Assembly (NCBI GenBank): GCA_028622995.1
Contig: JAJQJQ010000043.1
Span: 620,001 to 684,000, forward strand
Direction: 5' to 3'
Source: Panagrolaimus kolymaensis
Taxonomy: Eukaryota > Nematoda > Chromadorea > Rhabditida > Panagrolaimidae
DNA length: 64,000 nt
Below are positions 1 to 12,145 of this stretch, one piece after another. Both the position numbers and the translations under genes were made by a program. The notes beneath the pieces are model-generated. The model saw only the letters and a list, made by a program, of their open reading frames with translations, was not told the DNA's origin and ran no database searches. The number at the start of each line of letters is the position of its first letter. Positions within the stretch are counted from its first letter, which is position 1.

Positions 1-60
1 AAACATTTAAGTTTTAAACTTTTAAAAAACTGGCGACGAGAATAGGGTTGACAACGTGTA

Positions 61-86
61 CAAAAAAAAAAAAAAAAAAAAAAAAA
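61..86. repeat. Homopolymer A run
   Basis: An uninterrupted run of about 26 adenines after the sequence acgtgtac. It is far longer than other A-runs in the window and could be a retroposed poly(A) tail or simple slippage; I see no target-site duplication. Confidence 0.6.
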
Positions 87-923
87 GATGGTCGAGATTG
101 GTTGGATTTTTAGCAGCAGCAAAAAAAGAAAGCAAAAAACTGAGTGGACACAGAAAAAGAAAATCGATTGAATGCGCAAAGAATTGATTGATTCTTTTTT
201 TTTTAAAGCTGTCGGGAATGAAAAAAAGAAAGAAAGAGGAGGGATGAAAAGGAGTAGGTCGAGGTCAAGGTGGAGGGAAAAGCTGTCACATTTAATTGTG
301 TTAGAAAATTCATTAATAAAACTGTTCATGGTTTGGAGCTTTAACAAGCTCGAAAGTTTACGATTATAAAAAACTTTTTTTCACTTTTTTTTTGGATTTT
401 TAGCCCTCTGTAGGAATATATGAAAAGATTTTTTTAACTGTGGATCATTTTCGATTTGTTAATAAAAAGTTAGGAAATTATAAAAAAAACTTAATGATAT
501 CGTCAAAGAAAAATTGATTATGATAATAAAAATGTCAGAGTTAAACTGACATAAGAATAAATAGAAGACCAAAATGGTTTTTATTTAGAATTAATTTCCT
601 TTAAAGTTTAAACTTCACGTTTGTTCAGCATTTTTAATATTTATAATAATTTATAAAAAACTGTTCTTTGGTCCTTACTTTTTGCTTTAAATACCAGCAT
701 TCAAATTTTTTTTGATTCATTTTTGGAATAAACTGCTTTGTTTTAAAATATCAGGGAAGTGAACGAAAATTTTTTTTAACTTAACTTTTGAGAAAGTTAT
801 TTTTTATGTTATCCTTTTATTTCATTTTTTTTGATTCTACATATATCAAAAATTTTTGTAATTTAAAAAAACTGTCAACTGTCTTTTCTGCATAGGAAAA
901 ATAAGAATATTAAAAAAACTTAC

Positions 924-1087
924 GGTGAAGTATTTTTTGATTTTTTATTTTTTTTATTATTATTTCCTCGTTCCATTTCTAAAATATCTCTAGAAAATAC
1001 ATCACTTGGTGAACCTCGTCCTCCTCCGTTCGAAATAGTTTGAGCTCCTCCAACTGGAATATTATGAACATCCGCAACTCGAGCCAT
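924..1087 (-). CDS. First coding exon of an unidentified gene, continues off the left edge
   Basis: Reading from the ATG at 1087 gives about 54 codons beginning MARVADVHNIPVGG, then an SPSDVFSRDILEMERG segment and an Asn/Lys-rich tail. The exon ends at a good donor (minus strand ACC|GTAAGT, donor at 922-923) after two bases of a codon. The frame stays open upstream of this ATG but has no other ATG, and that upstream part is low-complexity Lys/Thr sequence, so 1087 is the likelier start. I do not recognise the family. The lack of a signal peptide suggests a cytoplasmic N-terminus. The rest of the gene must lie to the left of the window or in small unrecognised exons in 1-920. Confidence 0.5.
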
Positions 1088-4000
1088 TATTCTCGTTGTT
1101 TTCGTTGTTGTTGTTGCAAACAATGGTTTTTTTTTCTTTTGTTTTGCCAGTAACAAAAATTAAAAATAAAAGTTAGTGAATTTATTGAAAAATTATTGCT
1201 TCCTGGCTTATTATACCTAAAAAAAATTTTAACAAAATTAAATAAACTGGGCTTCGGGTTGTGAATGGAAAATACGCGGAAAATAAAAACTGTAATTTAA
1301 AAGCGAATTTACATTCATAGTAAAAAAAAATAATAAACTTTTGGGTAATACAAAAAATTTTAAAAAACTGAAGATCCTCTGCTTTTTAGAAGAAATCCAA
1401 CTAAATTTTTTTTAGAAATAAACGGTATAATTCGTGGTAAGTGAAAATGGATATAAAATAATTTTTTGTTGCATGATAAAACTGTCTTTAATAAATGACG
1501 GTGGTAAAAAATAAAAACAAAAAACTGTTTAATAAAAACAAATTAAACTAATGGATTCGAAAGATTTATACTTTTAATGCCATAAAAAAAAAAAGAAAAT
1601 TTCACAATAACAATAAAACTGCGTTCAGCAAAATTAGGAGGGTAACGATTTCATAAAATGAGAAATATTTATAACAAATTTCCAGAAAATTCTTGGCGGA
1701 TTTTTAACTGTAACTAAGAAATTCAGGAATGGAAATCCATTGGTATTTTCAAAGATTAAAAAATAAATTTTTATTTCATTTGAAGTAAAGTAACTGTGGA
1801 GAATAGGAGCAATGAATTATATAAAAAAAAAACTGGGCCGAAAATATTCTCCTCAATTCATAACTGTGCTGCCCATTTCATACTATCATCATCGCTTCAA
1901 AAATGATAAAAAAAAGAAATTAAAACTGTACTTTTCTAACAAAAGCAAAAATTTTTAGTCCCAAAAAAACTTTCTCGTTGTTTATACCTAATCGAATACC
2001 TATTTATATTTATAAAATAAATATACCGTAAAAGATAAATTTTTCTAAAAATAACCATAAAAAACTGGATTTTTTTAAAGCTTCAATGCCTATCACTTTT
2101 CCTTAAATACACGCAAACACCAAAAAGAAAAATCAAACAATAAATACAAAATCACTCAAAGTTAAGTCAAACACACATTTTTTCTTTCGCATTGTTTTCC
2201 CTTGAGTCAACCCTTTAAAACTTAACCTCAAAAAAAAACTATTTAAAAAATGTGTTGTTTGCGGAAGTATTTTTGTATTTATCTCGTCGCCCGCCTTCTT
2301 TTTTTTCTTCACTTTATCCCTTTTTTTTTACCTCGCACCCGACGACTACCCGAGCCAAAGCAGCCAGAAAGTGAGGCAAAAAAAACCAGTTACTCAATTT
2401 ACTTTGCTTGATTTTTAACAAAAATAATTAAAAAAACTGATTCACAAATAAATTAATATTAACGTGAAAATAGTTGGTTTTTCTTTTGTCTTTAAAAAGG
2501 GATAATTGAATTTTTGTATTTCAAAAGCTTATATTTTTTTAAATTCAAAACTGTAGAAAATTTTGTGGACTGGATATTAAACTGCAAAAGACAATCAATG
2601 GATGTCAAAAGCTCAACAGCAGCATAAAAACTGACTTGATTTTCTAATCATTTAAAAACTGTTTTCAACTTTATTTACTGGCGAAAAATAGCTAAAAAAC
2701 TTAAACGAAATTAGAAAGACTCTTAGTTAAAGCTCCAAAAAATATTATATTTAAAAAAACTGAGGAGGTATATTTTTTGTTGAAAAAATTTATTTCAAAA
2801 ATTCGAATACTCTATTAAATTTATTCTTAACCCAAAATTTAAACTGTATCGTAACGTGGGAATAGGAAAAAATATTATCTTTTATTTTTTGCATTCACTG
2901 AAACATTTTAAAAAATTAGGTACTTTTGAGATATACTGGCTATAAATTTAAACTGATAATAAAAAAACTTTATATTTTCATTCAACGATCTAAAAACAGC
3001 GTTAAAGAACTATGCGTTGTTCCAATCTTTTTTTCAATCTCCTTTTATAAAAAAAATCCAACACCCATCCATTTCAATGAAAGCAAAAATAATAATACGT
3101 AAACTTTTAAATTTTTTTAAACTGATTCTTATTTTGCAAACACAGAAGAAAAAAATGCATTTAAATTAAAAAACAAACAAATGGGAATGAACGTTTGTTT
3201 GGGGTGAAAAGAAAAAAAAATATGTGGCAGGTAAGCTTTTTTGTAAACTGAAAAAGTAAGGAAAAAAATATTTTGGCGAATAATGTTTAAATGGAAAATC
3301 AAAAAACTTACATAAAACTGAAATATTTACTCAGAAAATGGCGAATTCAAAAGCACAAAAATTCATTGAAACATATACGCACTTTTTTTCAATTTAAAAA
3401 AAATGTGGCCACTTTATTAAAAGTTAACCTTCGCTGTTTTGGAAAGTGATCACAAGAAAAGAAAAAATTTCAAAAAACTTGTGATAATGAACTTTGATGC
3501 TATTGTTTTTGGGTTTACAAAAAAAATATTTAGGCGAGAAAAATAATGGTTTTTAGAATTTTTAAATTTTTTGGTCTCTAAAAAATAAAAGAAGGCGACA
3601 AAAGGTTATTCAAGAACTCACGAGAAAAAAAAGCGATTGAACAAATAAATTATTTTTTTTAGTCTTGGACTTACAATACTTATTAAACAATTTTTGATCA
3701 CAGAAACGAGTGAGAGAAAGAACAAAAAAACTTTTGAATAATAATTGGGCGTCTATCATCAAATAATTAAATGGAATTGTGTTCATAAACACCTCTCTCT
3801 CAAGTGATGGCGCGACAAAAGAATGATGAATGACTGATTAGTTAATAAAAAAATGAACAATGGTTTTTTTCTTTTTCTTTCTTTTGATGAATGAAAAAAG
3901 TATTTTGTAAGAAATGTGCAACAAAAAAAAAGAAAAGATGAGAAAAAGATCAAAAATTAGGAGTTGTCGTCTCTGTTGTTAAAAACCAAGGTTAATTAGT

Positions 4001-5640
4001 ACATATTTAAACTGTGGAACTGTGATGAAAGAATTAAAAAAAGCAAGCAAATTAATTTGTCTTCTGATGATTTGAGATCTAAAAACCAAAAATAACTTTT
4101 TTTTAAAGTAAAAACTGAAGTAAAAAAACTTAATCAAAAAAACTGATATCTTTTATTTTTTTATATTAAAAATAAAAACTGTTTTTTCAGACTGTTGGCA
4201 GTTTAATAACCAATTTTTTGTGGATAAGTTTAATTTATTTCTAATTCATGAAAACTGAGGAGATAGCGAGTTTGAAAAAAAGGTACTTCCAAACAAACAA
4301 AAAATCAAATTTATAAAGAAAATAAAACTGACACATGTAAAGAAATTTTGTAAATTTTATAAAAATAAAAAAACTGCATTCCTTGTCGCTTTAGCTTGAC
4401 GTCAAATATATGTTTTTTTTCAAAAATTGTTGATTATCAAACCATAAAAAAAATTATCCTCACAATATTAGTTTGGCTATAAATAAGTTTGATGTATGTA
4501 TTTTTTTACTAAAAACAAACATGGGTTTCAAACGTTAAAAATCAAATGAATAGAATGTTTTTTTTATTTATGTTTTTTCTCGTTTACATAAGTTTTTTTT
4601 TCCAACTGATTTTATGTATTCAAAATAACAAAATCAAAAAAACAAGCAAACACCTCCATAAAAATAATAAAAGAAGAAAGGATTATTTTGAAGTTTTTTG
4701 AAGCACGTGAAATTCAAAAAGAAAAAAACGAAGCGAGTAAAATTGAAAAAATTTCGAAATAAAACTGTGTAAAAAATTGTACGAAATTTTAGGTAAAAAC
4801 TGTGGTTGTGAATTATGAATAACTGAAGTAAAAAAATTAAAGGGGAAGATAAAAAAAGAGAGACAGATTAATGATGGATCAAAAAAATTTTTTTTAATCT
4901 AAAAAGGTAGGTTGATGAGAAAAAACTGTCAGATTAATAATAATAATAAAATAAAAATTTATGTGCGTGAAACTGAGTACAGATTTGGCGGGGAAAAAGA
5001 TGTGAAAAATTGAATGAAGCTTTATTTAATGTAAACTTATTTTAGGCCATTAATTTAAAAAATATAAAAACTTTGAATAAATAAACTGTATATCATTTTT
5101 CATTATGCAAACAATATTCTTTGATTAAACTGTTTTAAAATTCATGTGAAATTAATAAAAAATAATTACCGCAAAAAAGTCAAATTAGAATATAAAGAAA
5201 ATTTTTAAAAACTGAATCCGGTTAAAGAGTTTTGGATAGATAATAACTGAATCCTTAGTTTTTTGGAAGATCTCTTTTGATTTTTTTGTTGGGTTTTAAC
5301 TGCAATATTAGCATCTTGGTTGGCTCAAAAAAGGAAAGCTTTTTTTAAGAAGTCATTCAATCACTAAAAACTGTATCGTATTGCCCCCAGAGAAAATCTA
5401 ATTTTTAACAAACAAAAATTTAAAAAAAACTGTAACTTGCAAATTTTGTTTCAAATCACTCTTTTTCGGAGATACATAGAACAAAAGTCAAAGTTAAACA
5501 TAAAATCGCCTAACTTGATTTTTATTTTTATTACTTTTTTTTTAAAAAAATCTGTTGAATTGTTTTACTGCGAAACAAAAAAAAAAAACATCTCATATAT
5601 AATAAATATTAATAACTAACTGACGATGGCTGGCGGATGT

Positions 5641-6726
5641 GGCGGCAATAATTACGTAGCAGCAGACAAGAACAAAAAACAAAAAAACGAAAAAAAGAAT
5701 AAATCGGAAGACGACATAATTATATAAAACACAAAACAAAATAAAAACTCGATCGAAATGTGACAAGTATCATGTCATGTCAATTCGATTCAATTCAATC
5801 ATTTTCACTTTCCATTTCTGTTATATAACAATCAACCAACTAACTAAAAAATAGTTGTGGCGGAAAGAGAAAATAGGAAAGTGAAGCCGATTTGGAATCG
5901 CATGGATGAGCAAGCGATTTATTTTTTTATATTTAAAAAAAAAGAGACACAGAAACAGAGAGAAACGATGAGGCAAAAAAAAAAGTACATAGATAGTTGT
6001 TAGTTTTTGATTATTTAGTGATTTTTATTTTACTTTTATAGTTCAATTCGTTGTAACGGAAACATGAAAATTGTAGAAAATGGAAAAAAGAGACATGTGA
6101 AGAAAAATAATTATTCTTTACTCTTTATACTTACTTTAAAAAAAAGAAAAAAAGGATGATTCAATCGGTTAAAAATCTACAAAACCGAAAAAAGAAATGT
6201 TGTGCACAATCATTATTTAATTAATTATAAAACAAAGTACGAAAATTTTTTTAATCTTTGCAGTGTCTTATTTTTTTTTGCTTTTTGATTAAAATGCAAT
6301 ATCACCAACAACGCCAATGAAAAAAAATGTGACTTGGATAATAATAATAAATCCGTAAATGAAAAGAGAATTATAAACTATAAGAAGATAAAGAAATAAG
6401 CATAAATTTTGTTAGGGGAAAAAAGAAACAAATTAGTCATACAATAATAATCACATGACTTTGTGTCATTTGGAATTTTTTTTAATATTTATAACTAAAA
6501 AATGGTAATAAGAATTTGTATTTCTGTTTTTACCATTTTTTTTCACCACAAGTCTTTCAAAATGAGAGGTGTTATGAGGTATCCAATGTCATAATTTTTT
6601 ATATTTAAAAACTGTAGTTTGGGTTGCTTGTGTTTTTTTATTCAAATTTTTTTTTTCATTTTTTGGAGAAATTTATTTTTAAAAAATGTTCTTTGTTTTT
6701 TGGTTCTTTTTTTTTTGCAATTTTTC
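5641..6726. other. Non-coding stretch without the array
   Basis: AT-rich sequence between the end of the minus-polarity array and the last EDEM2 exon. It contains direct-repeat-like wording (tcaattcgattcaattcaatc near 5780) and many A or T runs. No coding exon is supported. It may hold the promoter of the minus-strand gene whose first coding exon is at 924-1087, and the EDEM2 3' UTR; one array motif appears near 6609. Confidence 0.4.
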
Positions 6727-9700
6727 TTAACTTTCTTCTGAAATGCTTTGTTCAAAACTGTTAATTAAATCAATTTTTTCTTTTCAAACAAATTTATTTA
6801 ACAATTTTAAAAAAAATAATACTCTTGAATTTAGTTCGTTTTTTAATTTCACTGAGAAAAATTACCCGAAAAAAGCAAAAACAATAAAAAAAAAAATTAA
6901 ATTTAACAATGAAATTTTAAGAAGATACTGTAGAATTTTTACCTTCGCCAAATCTAGGCATAACTTGTCCAAGACCCGTAAATCTTGAAGCAAAACTTCT
7001 CGATTCTGAAGTTAAAAGTTCATAATTTTCTTCACTGAATAATCGATATCGAAATGTGGAAAATGAAAAATCATCAATAATATCAAGGTTTTGATCATAA
7101 TGGGAAAGTTTTTGAATGTCTGAAAATGAGAGAAGAAAAATTATAAAAATACAACAAAGAAAAAAAAGCAGGCGACAAATAATTTTTTTCAGTGATTTTT
7201 TCAAGAATTTTTAAAATCTTTTTTTATCAACAAACAAATGGATTGAATAGCTTTAATTTTATTTTTAGAGCATCATTTTAAATTTGATGTCAGATGTTCT
7301 GATATTTTTTCTAAAATTATTTTTAAAAAAAATTTCCATACCCGGTTTATTAGTAAAATACATTTCTTCAATTTTGGGTGGAGCTTCATTCGGTCGACAA
7401 ATAGGTCCTTGAATGAAATGAATTTGATATTTATTCAAAATATGTTTGCTATAAATTATATTTAACATTCTTCTCAACGCCAGGGAATCTGAAGACCTCT
7501 GCAACGTGACACAAACATTTTCATCCAAAATTTCAATTCCAGGTTGATCCATAACAAATTTGCGTTTAGCAAGTTGAAGTTTAATATTTTCCATTGAAGG
7601 AATTTCAAGTTTCGCTGAGATTTTAAGTAAATTTGAATATTCATCTCGAATATCAATTAAATATTTAATTATTTCTCCAGCAAGATTGGAGCGCAAATCC
7701 CCGGCTGCATGTTGCTTTTTATCGTGGTCTTTTGCATTTGAAATGAGTTCGTTCACTTCTTTATTAACTTTGACTCTTTCAGCTAATTCAGTTTTAGATG
7801 TCACAGATTTTAAATCTATTAATAAAATTTGATTTGGGATTTGAGCATTCACACCTCCTATTGGAGGTTGGGGCTCTTCATTATCAACTTTCGCGGAAGC
7901 AATATCTTGTTGGTCGTCAATTGGTGGAGGAGGCGGGGATGGCGAAGGTAGCGGAGCAATGGTTGTTGTTTGTGGAATTTGAATATTATCTGGATCTGAT
8001 TGGTGCCATCTTTCCTGCTCATATTCTATTTCACTTTCGATTGTAGTAGAATCGAAATTTTCGCCTACATCAATTTCACTCATTTCCACTGACAAATCTT
8101 CCTAAAAAGTTTTCAAAAATAAAAAAATTTCGCTTCGAGGATTTCTAATAAATCTAAATAATAAAACTTTCGTTTCGAAACCATCGAAAAACAATTATTA
8201 AAAAAATTTTGCTTCGAGACTTTCAAAAAAAACTTTTTGATAAAAATTTTCATGTCGCGGCCTTTCAAAGAAAAAATATATAATACCTGATCCAATTCTT
8301 TATCTCTTCCACCAGAATTATAATAAGGATCTTTTAAATCCAGTAAAGAAATGAAATCTATATTATCTTCAAATTTTTGTAGTTTTGTTATATCTTCTGC
8401 TCTTTTTGATGAGCAACAATAAAGCATGGCAGGATCAATTGGATGAGCTTCGGTATTAAAAATATATCCGCCCGCTTCAATCACGCATTTCCCATTTGGG
8501 GTGTCTATGATTCGTGAAGTTGTTCCATCATTATGCATAAAATTATTTTCATCGAAAATTAAATAAAGATATTTTGTTGTTTCAGCAAGAAAAAAGGATT
8601 CCATTCTGCAAAAAAAAAAAAGAAATGTTGTACTTTTTGAAATTATAAAAATTTTTGTTCCAATAAATTTCAGATTTTTTTTACAGAAATGTAAATTCGT
8701 TAATTTTTTTCACAAAAATTTTAATTAAAAATATTCCTCAAAATTAATATAACTTTTGATTTTTAAATTAATACTTGAAAGTTTTATAAAAAATGAAGTT
8801 CGTGAAAAAAAAATTTCAAAAAAGATTTGAAATTCCTATTCGATAATTTTTTCTGAAATTTTTGCCATTGGCTCTTACCTATCCTCCAAAGTGTAATCAT
8901 TGACATCTTTAATTGTGGCATATCCACATTTAGTTTTAGTTCCATATTCAATTGCTTCCACCATCGAAGCCGCTTCATGAAGATACACGGGATCTTTGGT
9001 GGCTTTGTATAAATAAAGCATCGATTCGATCATTTCTGGCCTTAATGGATATCCACCTCGATCTTTAGTTGTTTCATGATTGGGTAAATTATAAAATTCT
9101 GGAGTAACTCCAAATTGACGATTAATTTGAAAATATGTTAATAAAATTCTTGCGGCATCGTCTACTTTTCCAAGAAGGGTCTAAAAATATTTTTTTTATG
9201 CACATCTCAAAATTTTTTATTTTTTACCAAAACTCCCGGCCAAAAAGCTTCAAGCGATTGAAAAATAGGAAACGTCACTCCTCCTTTCGTCATTGAAACC
9301 CACATAAACCAATCATCTTGACGAATATGTTTATTTATGGCTTTTTCATAATCATAAAATTGTTGAAGCAATTTTGGTCGATGAAATAGTAATCCGCCTT
9401 TAGCTAAATATTCAAAATATGAATCCACTCCAGCTCCAATGCCGGCGTCCGTGGCAGTCCAGAGACCTGAAAAAAAAATTTAATTTATCTTGTCAAAACA
9501 AATTGGGATTAATTTACATTTTTTTACCTTCAAAATTTTAGTTGCAAATATCAGAAATTTTATTTAATATTTTTTATATAAAATTTTTGACACCTTTTGA
9601 ACAGGAAAAAAATACTAAATTTTTTCTAAATTAAAATAAAAGAATTTTTTGAAACAAAACATTGAAGGTTTAGAAATTGAAATTTTTTTAATGGAAAAAA

Positions 9701-11075
9701 CTGATATTTTTAAACAGATACTTTTCTGAAACTTTCCTCGAAGCAATAATTCGAAATTAAATATGTAAATAGTATTTTTTCTTTCAGAAAAACTCTCTTA
9801 GATTTTTATCTCAAAATTTTTTTCTTTGATTTTTTTTTCCAGGAACTCACCTGTTTCAGTATTAACATGATTTCCAACTAATCCAATTCCACTTCGATAT
9901 TTAAAAAGTGCATCCAAAGCATTTAAAGCAATTTTCTCGAAATGTGGATCTCCAGTTAATCGAGAAATAGTTCCAAATTCAATTATGTATGTTCCAACTC
10001 CGGCTGTACAAGTTACGGGAGTTTCAAATTTATTTACTCCATATTTTAAATTCACTGTGCCATAAGGCATTCCAGTTTCAGTATTAAAAGCTGGCAATAA
10101 TTTAGTTGCAAATTTCACTGCTAAATCTAGCAATGGCCCAGAACAAGGCCATCCATCATCAAGTTGCATGCCCTCAACTTTTCCACTAAGAATATGAGCG
10201 GAAAGTAATCCACCAACAACTCGAATATTTGTTTCAAATACTGAAACATTTACATTTGCATCAACGTTGATATTTTGAAGAATTAAATTCACGGCTCGTT
10301 TAAATTCTGAATGATTTCCCATAATTATGAGAGTATCCAGGGAATCGATGAGGGTTAAGCTGAAACTTCCCCAAGTGTCCATTCCTAAAAATAAAAAAAT
10401 AGATTTGTTTATGTTTATTTTTATATATTCCTAAATAAATTTGAAGAGTCCTGAACTTTGGAGCCAAATTTTGAATCGATGTTCTAATATTGCAAAATGC
10501 CTTTGACTTTTATTTTATAAAAAAAAAGAAGCATTTTTTCTATTAATTTTTAGTTTATGTAAGTTTTTTTTGATAAAGTCTTCGAAATTTCTTGAATGCC
10601 TCGTTTTTCATCAAAAAAGATCCGTGTTGTTTTACAAGTTTAAAAAATTTTCCATGGTTGATGTTGAGACAGGAAAAAATCATATAAAAAAGTCAATGTT
10701 TGACACAATAATTTAAATTTTGAATCGAATCGAATAATTTTGAAAGCACCAAAAATTTGGAAGATACTTCTGACTTTTATTGACTGACCCATTTTTTGGA
10801 GGTTTAGAAGCTCATTCTTACCTGTGCATGTTAAAGGTTTCAATTCATCTAAAGGATATGCATTATCTAAATATCCATTATATGCATGATAAAACATTGA
10901 TTTCACTTTATCTCTGAAACTCAAACAATTAAATCTGACCTTGGATTAAAGAATCAAACCTATATCTATCCTTTTTATCTTTAGAAAATTCAACTGCTAT
11001 TCCATTACTCCATCCAAAACTTTCCAATATTATTATTATTATTGGCAATATTGTTGTCAGCCATCTTATTAACAT
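6727..11075 (-). CDS. edem2: EDEM2, ER degradation-enhancing alpha-mannosidase-like protein (GH47)
   Basis: Exons in transcript order: 11075-10960, 10913-10822, 10384-9851, 9466-9228, 9180-8879, 8605-8287, 8101-7342, 7119-6943 and a tiny last exon 6737-6727; 2550 nt, 849 residues. Residues 1-17 form a signal peptide. A GH47 domain spans about 40-480 and keeps the acidic positions of the fold: ETNIRVVGG (~120), [14 protein letters not shown] (~253), RPEMIES (~376) and [10 protein letters not shown] (~479). The [10 protein letters not shown]...CC ending and overall match identify EDEM2 rather than EDEM1 or EDEM3. By family role it promotes trimming of mannose from misfolded ER glycoproteins so that they enter ERAD. 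Odd: about 365 residues follow the GH47 domain, including a Pro-rich stretch ([12 protein letters not shown]), much longer than the roughly 90 in human EDEM2. The three-residue last exon is the least certain part. Confidence 0.93.
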
Positions 11076-12145
11076 TTTAATTATAATTTAATAAAATAAA
11101 TTAAAATAAACCCATGTAAAGCTAAAAAAAAGTATTTTTGCAGTATTGTTTTTATTTATTTTTTGCCAAATATTCTTTTTTTGGCATTAATTCCACATTT
11201 TGTCAAAAAATTATTATATGTAAAATAAAAGCGCGGTAAAATTGCTTTAAAATCATGAGAGCAAAAAAACTATGGAAAACGAAAAAAATGCACCATTCTT
11301 ATATTTATTTTTTATCTTTCTTCTTCTTATTTTTTTGCTTCATGTTAACCTTTCCATAATAATCTTATTATTTTATTACCAGAAAGTATTATATGCGATA
11401 GACAACACACACGAGATTGTCTTCTTCTTCGATATCATTGTTGTCATTTTTTTTTTGTACGTTGTTTTTTTCTTTCTTTACTTTTCTTTTTTCTTCTGTG
11501 TTTAGCGACGATAACGCGAGAAAAAAAAATACAGACAACAAACAACAGGCATATATTGGATTGCAAAGAAAAGGACGACAAATCATCATCTTCCATGACT
11601 GCACAGAGCAACAAAAAAAAAACTATGGCTCATGGTTGCTCTTTTTTATTTTTATTATTTTTTTCTGTTCTTCGTTGTTGCTGTTGCCCAAAAGAAAATT
11701 TTTTTATTATTTCTTCGATAGTCCTAGTCTTCCTTCCTTCGTGCATGCATGCGTTGAGATGAGTTTGCGCGTGTATAAATTTTTTTGTCGTGTTGCTGTG
11801 TTTTTTTTTATATTTCCATTTTTTTTGCTTTGTTTTGTCTCTCTTTTTCTTTTCTTTTCTTCGTTTTTAAGTTATAACTTATTTTTTAACGGACATTTTT
11901 TTTCTTCGGGTTCTTATTGTTGTTGCTTGTAGTAGTAATTTTTAAGTGGACAATCGAATTCAATAATTTTTCTCGCAAAAAAACATTTTTTGCTTTGTTT
12001 TTAAAACAAAATTTTTTTATTGACACATTTTTTGCGTGTTTTTATTTTCTTGTCAATTTTTTTTTTGTGGACGATTACAAATTGATTTTGTTTGTTTAGA
12101 AAGTATTTATTTATATTTATTTATCGATAAAATTTATAATAAATT
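11076..12145. promoter_or_regulatory. Divergent intergenic region between EDEM2 and paxillin
   Basis: About 1.07 kb between the EDEM2 start (minus) and the paxillin start (plus). It is T-rich with C-containing pyrimidine tracts and has no array motif; the first CAGTTT copies appear only after paxillin exon 1. It presumably carries both promoters. I see no convincing TATA box or other named site, and the open frames in it are low-complexity Phe/Leu strings without splice logic. Confidence 0.5.

Larger units (their letters stand above)
1..5640 (-). repeat. Oriented CAGTTT/A-T array, minus polarity
   Basis: Read on the plus strand, AAACTG (sometimes TAACTG) recurs through the whole stretch. Between 1479 and 1830 examples start at 1479, 1522, 1616, about 1704, about 1791 and 1830. 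Each copy follows an A/T-only tract and is followed by a few bases that include G or C. The opposite orientation (CAGTT on plus) is rare here, for example near 2383 and 4197. The array flanks and contains the only coding exon seen in this stretch and fades near 5640. It is not a tandem satellite: the bases between motifs are not conserved. Confidence 0.75.

Noticed and set aside
6743..6988. Plus-strand open frame overlapping the end of EDEM2
   Set aside because: Low-complexity Lys/Asn/Phe string antisense to a well-supported EDEM2 exon.
11272..12099. Several open frames upstream of paxillin rich in Phe, Leu and Ser
   Set aside because: They are translations of T-rich promoter sequence, overlap on both strands, and have no splice logic or domain content.
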